Made by a program: the position numbers and the translations under genes
Notes under the pieces: model-generated
Database searches by the model: none
Told to the model about the DNA's origin: nothing
What the model saw: the letters and a program-made list of their open reading frames with translations, nothing else
In this document: positions 58,205-64,000 of the stretch, in pieces
Layout: each line of letters starts with the position of its first letter
Position numbering within the stretch: the first letter of the stretch is position 1
Assembly: GCA_964019425.1 (NCBI GenBank)
Contig: OZ025791.1
Coordinates: 472,501-536,500, forward strand
Origin: Flectonema sp. DT1601
Lineage: Eukaryota; Euglenozoa; Diplonemea; Diplonemida; Diplonemidae
Direction: 5' to 3'
Length of the DNA stretch: 64,000 nt

Positions 58205-58263
58205 CGTGGTTCAAATAAATATTGTCTCAGCTGCATGTCGTGTTAATGGGGGACGGTGGTGAC

Positions 58264-58266
58264 CTG
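58264..58266 (-). promoter_or_regulatory. Probable 3' splice acceptor with no matching donor (ULK4-like)
   Basis: On the minus strand AATTTAAATTTCA runs into CAG, 59 nt before the kinase ATG. The 175 nt back to the stop of the upstream hydroxylase gene contain no GTATGT. Confidence 0.45.
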
Positions 58267-58441
58267 TGAAATTTAAATTGTTTATCAGAAATAGGGAAAA
58301 TTTATTTTCTATACTCAACTAGATAATAAATAATTTTAAAAAAAGGGATCTAAAACATTAGTTTGTATGCAACCAGTTATCAATCTGGTAAAGAGGCATC
58401 AGGTCGTTGTTGTTGTTACCGCAGGAACCCATCATAAATGA

Positions 58442-59419
58442 CTATTTAACAAAACCATAACCATGAGGGGTGGTCACCCGAAACCACAATGGAGCAGCCC
58501 ATTTAACTCCATCCTCTACATCACATCCGCCATGCAGAGCGTACGGATCAAGAGAATAGTCTTTTCGCATGTTGTAAAACGCAACAGCTGCTCCCTTTTT
58601 CGGAATTACACGAAGGCCATGAGAACAATCTCTTGTATTACTTGGTGGAGGTAGACCACCAGCACGAGGGAAGACAGTATAACCACCAGCAGTTGGAGAT
58701 GATAAATATAAAAAGAAAGTCAAAGCTCTATTAGTATGTTGATCACCATAAACAGCAGGATCAAAGTAATCATTATGAGAAGAGTAGTGTTGACCAACTT
58801 CATATCGAAGGACTTGTAACTTTTCTGTCCAACCAGTTCGAGTAATGTTTACAATTCTATTTTTTATTCTTCCCAGAGGACCAGTTAGTGGTAAGTCTAA
58901 CCAAGCTCCTTGTGAGGTTCGTATCATAGAGTGAGAGTTTCCCGTCTTACTTCTGACGGCAACACGAGATCGGTATATTTGCTTTTTTGCAATTGACACA
59001 ATCAGATCACACTCTTCGTCTAGTAACAGTCTCGGAAACAGTAATATCCGAGGCTTAAGAGATAAAGTTACAAAGAGCTGATCATTATCAGCTGGGTATC
59101 TCACCGCAGGCATTAATGACTTTGGCTCAAAGCTGTATTCTGTTGCAGCTATCTCCCCTTTTTTAGGGATTGGAGCTTCTGACTGCACATATCCTTCCCA
59201 GTCACTTTTTGATATATTTTTCAAAGGGAGACCATAATAAGTATTTTCATCACTTATTTGGTACTTCATATCTCGATGAGGCCTTCCAATTAACAACAGT
59301 AGTACCCATACTATTCCTGCACACCCTAACCACTTTTGTACTAACTGCTCTCGGGTCTCAGAAGTCGACGTATTTTGCATTCTAAGACTCCTGTGAAAAG
59401 AATTACTTTCACCATCCAT
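58442..59419 (-). CDS. Membrane-anchored prolyl 4-hydroxylase (2OG-Fe(II) dioxygenase)
   Basis: A single exon encodes 325 residues. A transmembrane anchor (about 31-45, CAGIVWVLLLLIG) makes it a type II protein of the ER or Golgi. The catalytic domain (about 125-320) has the iron ligands His215 and Asp217 in SSHNDYFD and distal His296 in ALHGG. Lys306 binds 2-oxoglutarate. P4Hc signatures include LLDEECDLI, RTSQGAWLDL, LTFFLYLSSPTAGGYTVFPR and GAAVAFYN. It hydroxylates proline in secreted or wall-type proteins, using 2-oxoglutarate, oxygen and ascorbate. The start is the ATG of MDGESN; upstream in-frame codons begin with TTG. A strong acceptor (TTTCCTTTCTGCAG) lies 54 nt before that ATG. Confidence 0.9.
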   Translation of the reverse strand: MDGESNSFHRSLRMQNTSTSETREQLVQKWLGCAGIVWVLLLLIGRPHRDMKYQISDENTYYGLPLKNISKSDWEGYVQSEAPIPKKGEIAATEYSFEPKSLMPAVRYPADNDQLFVTLSLKPRILLFPRLLLDEECDLIVSIAKKQIYRSRVAVRSKTGNSHSMIRTSQGAWLDLPLTGPLGRIKNRIVNITRTGWTEKLQVLRYEVGQHYSSHNDYFDPAVYGDQHTNRALTFFLYLSSPTAGGYTVFPRAGGLPPPSNTRDCSHGLRVIPKKGAAVAFYNMRKDYSLDPYALHGGCDVEDGVKWAAPLWFRVTTPHGYGFVK

Positions 59420-59473
59420 TTCAAAGTACAAACAGGCCGCTAATTTCAATACAGTTCAATTGGTTTGTACTAC

Positions 59474-59476
59474 CTG
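59474..59476 (-). promoter_or_regulatory. Probable 3' splice acceptor with no matching donor (hydroxylase)
   Basis: On the minus strand a polypyrimidine tract (ACTTTCCTTTCTG) runs into CAG, 54 nt before the ATG. The 180 nt back to the stop of the PDZ gene contain no GTATGT. This is one of the clearest sites of its kind here. Confidence 0.5.
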
Positions 59477-59656
59477 CAGAAAGGAAAGTTTCATAATAGA
59501 TAAGAAGGAAGAATGAAAACATCGACTCGTAGTAGAAATAAATAATTTATATCAAACAATCTATAAAAAGAAACAAGTAAGGGGACCAGTAGTGGGTCAG
59601 ATACAAATATCACGCGTGTGTTGCAAAGGTTCTATAATGTCAAACACACGCACTGA

Positions 59657-61702
59657 TTAATTTCGAGGGCGCATTCCCGTAACTCGAGGTGGCTCTGCCA
59701 TTGCAGCAGCAGCCTTTGCTTGTAATGCCAGTTGACTAAGTTGAAGATCAAGGTAAGCAGTATTTGGTTCTTGTGATGGTTGTGAATCCCCACTCATTTC
59801 ATTAAAAGCTCTATTTAAAACAACCGATTCCAATACCTCTAGTCTATTAGTAAGTTGTGAGGATACCGGCTGAGGACTGAAATCTTTTCGAACACCAGCT
59901 AAAGGAGGAGGAGGACTATTTAAAGGAATTAATAACATCGAATTCATATCATACATTCCAACAGGTGGTGGCATGGCAGTAGAAAGTGGAGTTAGAGGTG
60001 CTGGTTGAGGAGCTTCCTTTAAAACTGATAACTCTTCTACCATTGAGCGAAGTTGTTGACTGAGAACATCAACTTGTTCTCTTAAGAACTCTCGTTCAGT
60101 GACAGTTGATAACCCAGCAGGTGAAACACTCGCAGCTAGTCTACCGTCTGGTAGCATTGGAACACCTGATCTTAGTTGAGAGGCGAGGGTAGCATCGTTG
60201 TTCGCAATCTCGCGCTGTTTTGTAAAAAGCATCGATCTTAGCGAAGCAATTTCAGTCTCCTTCGCATTCACAAGCGTGTCATTAAGAGGATCAACTTGTG
60301 GTGATTGTCTAGCAGGTTCGCGATGTGGTTTATTATTCGCATTCTTATTCTTTTCTTTATTCTTCGGAAGTAGGATGTCTAAATGACGAAGTTTTTCTTC
60401 AGCAGCAGCTGTCGTATCCTCGTCCTCTAAGTAGTCGCTGAGGAAGTCACCGCTGGCTAATTTTATTGGTTTCAGTTGATTCTGTCTTATTTCAGCTTTA
60501 TCATATTCATAGCTGAGTGGGATTAAATCTGTACTCGATGGATTAAAACCTGGTTGTGGTCGTAACCAGAGTTTTTGACTAAATTCATTTCTTGTCATAG
60601 CATTTACTCTCCTTACAGGTAAGATTCTTCTACAAGCTTGATAGTAAACAGCTCTTAAAACTGTTTCCCAATATTGAATTGAAGAAGGAGGCAATGATAA
60701 TAACTCATCATGTTGAGAAGGAACCTTTATTCCAACATACGAACGATCTGACTGACTAATAACTAGTTCAGTTACCTCAGTTAGTGGAACACAACGTTCA
60801 AGTTTAGCAGTAGTAGCTGAATCTTTAGAACTTATCCATCGGTACACGGCATCTTTACCAATAGCAACTATTCCTTCTTTACAAGTTGCTAAGAAATATA
60901 CTGTCGCACCACCACGCCGTGCGAATATACTTTTGACAGGTGCGAATTGATCTGACAGAGATGCTGTGGAGAGTGTTGACAGCTGAGCTAATTTTGGATT
61001 ACCACAAATGGGAGTTATGCAGGCAAAGTTAGTACGATGATCATTCCGTGAAGAGCTGCGCTCACTGTGATTTCTGCTGATTGAAGTCTGAGGAGAATCT
61101 TTCAGAGGTGGAGAACTATGACTATCACTACTCGACTCATCATCACTATCATCATTTGGTTGATCGAGAGGGATTGGTGGAAATCCTTGAGTAGCAAGGT
61201 TACGATTGATGTGTTTCATAATTACTTGAGGGTTTACTTTTGATAACAGTAGCTGATCATCATCACCATCAATATCAAAACACATAATAAGATGAGGGAT
61301 TTCTAACAAAGTAACAGACTGAATATCAGAAACCGCAACACGTAAGATCTCCCCATCGAATGATGTGGTTACAACTCCTTGAGATATTCGAACAACACAA
61401 GGGAACTCACCTTTTGGTGTAACAATTGATGCTTCTGAAACATGCATCTCTTCTTCTTTATCAGATTTCGGAATGATATCCAAAGAGATTGAATCGTCTG
61501 TGTTTCGTAATGCTCTTTGAAGAGTTGCAACGGAATTCACAGCATGGCCGTTTATAAATTTTATGTGACCATGTAGGGGTACTCCTGCTACAGCTGCAGG
61601 GCTTCCTGCCCGTACGCTCTTGACTATTATTCTGTCACCTTTTCTTAAATATTCTAATCCAGGTCGTTCTCCGTCGCTGACATTTATTACGAAGCGTTCC
61701 AT
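59657..61702 (-). CDS. PDZ-domain protein with C-terminal coiled coil
   Basis: A single exon encodes 681 residues. Residues 1-80 look like a PDZ domain (GDRIIVKSVRAGSPAAVAG, HIKFINGHAVNSVATL), which binds C-terminal peptides. The next part (about 85-170) is beta-rich. A Ser/Asp-rich linker runs over about 190-225. Then comes a second folded region (about 250-420) with VYFLATCKEGIVAIG and YWETVLRAVYYQACRR, possibly PH-like, though I am not sure. The remainder is Pro-rich with a short coiled coil (KETEIASLRSMLFTKQREI). I know no protein with this whole layout. The start is the ATG of MERFVIN. The upstream in-frame stretch begins with TTG, and an acceptor (TTATTGCAACAG) lies 18 nt before the ATG. 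Only 94 nt separate it from the upstream gene. Confidence 0.75.
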   Translation of the reverse strand: MERFVINVSDGERPGLEYLRKGDRIIVKSVRAGSPAAVAGVPLHGHIKFINGHAVNSVATLQRALRNTDDSISLDIIPKSDKEEEMHVSEASIVTPKGEFPCVVRISQGVVTTSFDGEILRVAVSDIQSVTLLEIPHLIMCFDIDGDDDQLLLSKVNPQVIMKHINRNLATQGFPPIPLDQPNDDSDDESSSDSHSSPPLKDSPQTSISRNHSERSSSRNDHRTNFACITPICGNPKLAQLSTLSTASLSDQFAPVKSIFARRGGATVYFLATCKEGIVAIGKDAVYRWISSKDSATTAKLERCVPLTEVTELVISQSDRSYVGIKVPSQHDELLSLPPSSIQYWETVLRAVYYQACRRILPVRRVNAMTRNEFSQKLWLRPQPGFNPSSTDLIPLSYEYDKAEIRQNQLKPIKLASGDFLSDYLEDEDTTAAAEEKLRHLDILLPKNKEKNKNANNKPHREPARQSPQVDPLNDTLVNAKETEIASLRSMLFTKQREIANNDATLASQLRSGVPMLPDGRLAASVSPAGLSTVTEREFLREQVDVLSQQLRSMVEELSVLKEAPQPAPLTPLSTAMPPPVGMYDMNSMLLIPLNSPPPPLAGVRKDFSPQPVSSQLTNRLEVLESVVLNRAFNEMSGDSQPSQEPNTAYLDLQLSQLALQAKAAAAMAEPPRVTGMRPRN

Positions 61703-61720
61703 CTCATTTATAGGTATACT

Positions 61721-61723
61721 CTG
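61721..61723 (-). promoter_or_regulatory. Probable 3' splice acceptor in a 94-nt intergenic gap
   Basis: On the minus strand TTATATTATCTTATTGCAA runs into CAG, 18 nt before the PDZ gene's ATG. Only 73 nt separate it from the stop codon of the upstream gene, and they contain no GTATGT. There is hardly room for a promoter, a first exon and a donor. Confidence 0.55.
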
Positions 61724-61796
61724 TTGCAATAAGATAATATAAACAATATTTAATAAAATAATCAAACAAACTGTCGGTCGGAAGCTTCAGTAAAAA

Positions 61797-62564
61797 TCAT
61801 GCGGAGGTGCATTTCGATATTTTCATATAGCCTCTTCGGGTACCTCCGGGGGAGGTTGTATTCATAGCTTTAATGATAACATCAAGCTTCACCCAAACAG
61901 ATGAATACCTCCAACTGTTAACTTCCAGTAGAAGACAACTATCATAGTTAGGAGAGAACGCAGCAACAGGAGCAAAGTGACCAGTCCCTCTCTGCTTAAC
62001 AGCAGGACGCGAATAGTTAACAACCACAACTGATTCAGATTCTGATAAAAGTGATTCTCTCAAATGCTGTACAAGATCTTCCTTACTTACAGGTTGCTTG
62101 TACATTTCAACTGTAAGACCGTAGTGTCTCATTAAGGCGTTTGCAGCAGATAAAGGAAGCCCGTCGTACTTTAATAAGTGATTTAGAGATATTTTCATTG
62201 TGTGGGGAAACCAGTCGGCGAATCCAAAACCGAAGTAGTCGAACCAGATAAGCGGGTATCCCGTAGTGTCCAACCCGTTAAAAATACCTTCCTGAGTAAC
62301 TTCCATACCAAGCCCTCGCAGTGTTACACAAGTTGTTGCTAATCCGCAAAATGCTGGGTGTTGTTGGGGTTCCAATGATTGTAATAACTTTTTATTTATT
62401 AACTTTCCCTTGACAGATTCAACCAATAGCTGTCCCTCTTTACTTTCTATCTCAGTGAGAACATCTGATGACGGCTGCCTATCACTTTTACTAATAAGTT
62501 TCTTATGCTTTGCAGAGTCTCTTAGAGAACGATATAACTGAACGATTTGAAACCTCTTACCCAT
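61797..62564 (-). CDS. Phytochelatin synthase-like peptidase, catalytic domain only
   Basis: A single exon encodes 255 residues. It matches the papain-like catalytic domain of phytochelatin synthase. Cys73 sits in HPAFCGLATTCVTL, and His196 in RGTGHFAPVAAF. The third triad position, Asp in ILDVARFKYPPHWV-type motifs, is Glu214 in LLLEVNSWRYSSVWV. The enzyme moves gamma-Glu-Cys between glutathione molecules to make metal-binding phytochelatins. Catalytic-only forms in bacteria mostly hydrolyse glutathione or its conjugates. With no Cys-rich C-terminal domain, and Glu for Asp, the activity here is uncertain. The start is the first in-frame ATG. If the acceptor 65 nt upstream is used, the leader holds a short upstream ATG frame. 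Confidence 0.85.
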   Translation of the reverse strand: MGKRFQIVQLYRSLRDSAKHKKLISKSDRQPSSDVLTEIESKEGQLLVESVKGKLINKKLLQSLEPQQHPAFCGLATTCVTLRGLGMEVTQEGIFNGLDTTGYPLIWFDYFGFGFADWFPHTMKISLNHLLKYDGLPLSAANALMRHYGLTVEMYKQPVSKEDLVQHLRESLLSESESVVVVNYSRPAVKQRGTGHFAPVAAFSPNYDSCLLLEVNSWRYSSVWVKLDVIIKAMNTTSPGGTRRGYMKISKCTSA

Positions 62565-64000
62565 TATTATTTAAAAGGGATATTTTTTTATACACAATGT
62601 GGGGAAGTCATTTCTTTAACTTAAAAAAGCTGTAAAAAATAATTAAAATGATTTCCTTTTTTTTTTTTGAATTTGATGACGAAAAACTACTTGTTGTATG
62701 ACTCTGCTATGGACAAAACGAAATATAACAAAAACCATAACGCAGAATCGCTTTTCCGTCAAAGGGACACATGTTACGGAGGATAGGTTTTTACTCAATC
62801 TATTTTAATATTATAGAGAATATTGAACACAAGATAATGGTTTTTTTACTTTTACTTTACTTTACTTTTCTTTACTTCTTTTTTTTTTTTTTTTTTAAAC
62901 AACGCATGGTAGACTAGTTGAAAATTATTGTCAACCTGCCTAATCGATATTGACAGTAGACAAACATAAATAAAGTTGAATTAATTTTATTTTGTTTCTC
63001 CCATTTTTTTTTTTTTTTTAAATAAAAAAACTTGCGTCTTTATGTGAATGAAGAAGGACCTGGGCTTATTCGCACGAAGTCCTCGTGACAAAAAACATCA
63101 GGAAAAAAAACTAAACAAAAAAAATTTAAATATATCGAAATTACCTAAATTGCACAGCAAAACCTTCTTCTTCTTCATGAAGGGTCTCACCACAAGAGAT
63201 GTTAGTACTTAAAAAGCAATCATTAATGTTTTATCTTTTATACGAAAAAAAAAAAAAGTAACCACCGTATTTACAGCAAGTAATAATCTTCATATTGTGT
63301 AAAACACGTAATTAATATTTCGGTACTACATATGAGTGCTAGGAAACACACAACAGTAACAGAAGACCCAATCCGTAGAAGTTTGCAAGACGCATTTACA
63401 GCGCAGTTAAAAAATCTCCTACTACTCTCTCTCTTATTTAATAATTTCAGTTGTATAATTTTTTAAGAAATAAAATAAAAAAAATAACGAATACATGATA
63501 TACACCAAACTCTCTATTTTGGAGAGAGAGAGAAAGAGAAAGGGAAGAAGGAATGAAAAAATAAAAAACCGAATCAAAAAAAAGATTTATTCAATCCCTC
63601 ATTACTACTGTCGAAACTAATAACAAAAATTAAAGAAAGGAGTGGGAAAGCGAGACCTATTATGTCTCAGTTTCAAACATAAACAGCAATGTCGATTAAT
63701 ATATTGTGAGTGTACTTTAGATTTTAAACCCGTTAATCTGATTTTTATGAACCACAGATCCGGGGAAAATGAAAATCGCGTTACTAACATTCGCTCGTTT
63801 TTTTCCCCAACGAGAAAGACGTAATGGATGGAGAAAAAAAAAAAAAAAAAAGAGAATACAATAAAATAAGTAAAAAGATCAAGTAAGATAGTTATCATTA
63901 GAAAGCTCTCTTTCTTATATAACCTTTGTTTTGAAGTAGTGGAAATGGCTCAGATTCTTTTCGTTTCAGTTGTGGAGTACCAGAACCCTCAACACTAGAG
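62565..64000. other. Intergenic region at right edge
   Basis: AT-rich with T and A runs and a GA-rich patch near 63,520. A fragment of repeat B (GACCCAATCCGTAG) lies at 63351-63380. No gene is supported to the window end. Confidence 0.5.
63351..63380 (+). repeat. Fragment of dispersed repeat B
   Basis: CAACAGTAACAGAAGACCCA followed by ATCCGTAG closely matches 14958-14983. Both are isolated fragments of the element also seen near 47.4 kb. Confidence 0.45.

Noticed and set aside
59420-59449. Longer N terminus of the prolyl hydroxylase
   Set aside because: The upstream in-frame start is TTG. The first ATG gives a normal type II membrane protein.
61703-61765. Longer N terminus of the PDZ protein
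   Set aside because: The extra 21 codons begin with TTG, are AT-rich, and cross an acceptor 18 nt before the ATG.

Overview
This window is nuclear DNA of a unicellular eukaryote. It is AT-rich and full of poly(A)/poly(T) runs. The genes carry ordinary spliceosomal introns, mostly 62-82 nt, with a GTATGT donor and a CAG acceptor. The proteins are eukaryotic: a GRIP golgin, YKT6, an ULK4/RUNKEL kinase, an SNF1-like kinase, ML-domain secreted proteins, CCCH zinc fingers and a prolyl 4-hydroxylase. I cannot name the species. All 20 genes I can support lie on the minus strand. Almost every start codon has an acceptor-like YAG (or AAG) 5-65 nt upstream, and the short intergenic gaps I checked contain no GTATGT donor. 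This layout suggests polycistronic transcription with spliced-leader trans-splicing, as in Euglenozoa and some other protists. That reading is an inference.

Layout. Positions 1-1,774 hold a spliced WD40 protein with an N-terminal acylation motif. Positions 1,775-22,934 are about 21 kb with no gene I can support, only homopolymers and degenerate dispersed repeats. Positions 22,935-32,727 hold a three-finger CCCH protein, an 817-residue Q/P-rich protein, a GNAT acetyltransferase and a 1,359-residue golgin whose GRIP domain appears only after splicing. Positions 33,080-36,477 are a tandem array of four ML-domain genes encoding identical proteins. Positions 36,478-40,085 are gene-free and contain a repeat pair. 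Positions 40,086-50,105 hold a six-exon SNF1-like kinase, a vWA/RS protein, YKT6, a 65-residue unknown, a YhdH/AcuI-type reductase and a membrane-anchored cytochrome b5-like protein.

Positions 51,099-53,368 hold a 67-residue single-pass membrane protein. Its first intron is 2,004 nt long because it carries a minisatellite of about 15.5 copies (121/110-nt units). Positions 54,290-62,564 are a tight run of ULK4/RUNKEL kinase, prolyl 4-hydroxylase, PDZ protein and a phytochelatin synthase-like peptidase. Two of the gaps there are 237 nt and one is 94 nt.

The genes do not form one pathway. Two of them (golgin, YKT6) act in Golgi and vesicle traffic. The ULK4-type kinase belongs to a microtubule/cilium-associated family. 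The four ML genes look like a dosage array for an abundant secreted protein. All exon boundaries were placed by eye from donor and acceptor motifs with reading-frame closure, and no transcript evidence was available.
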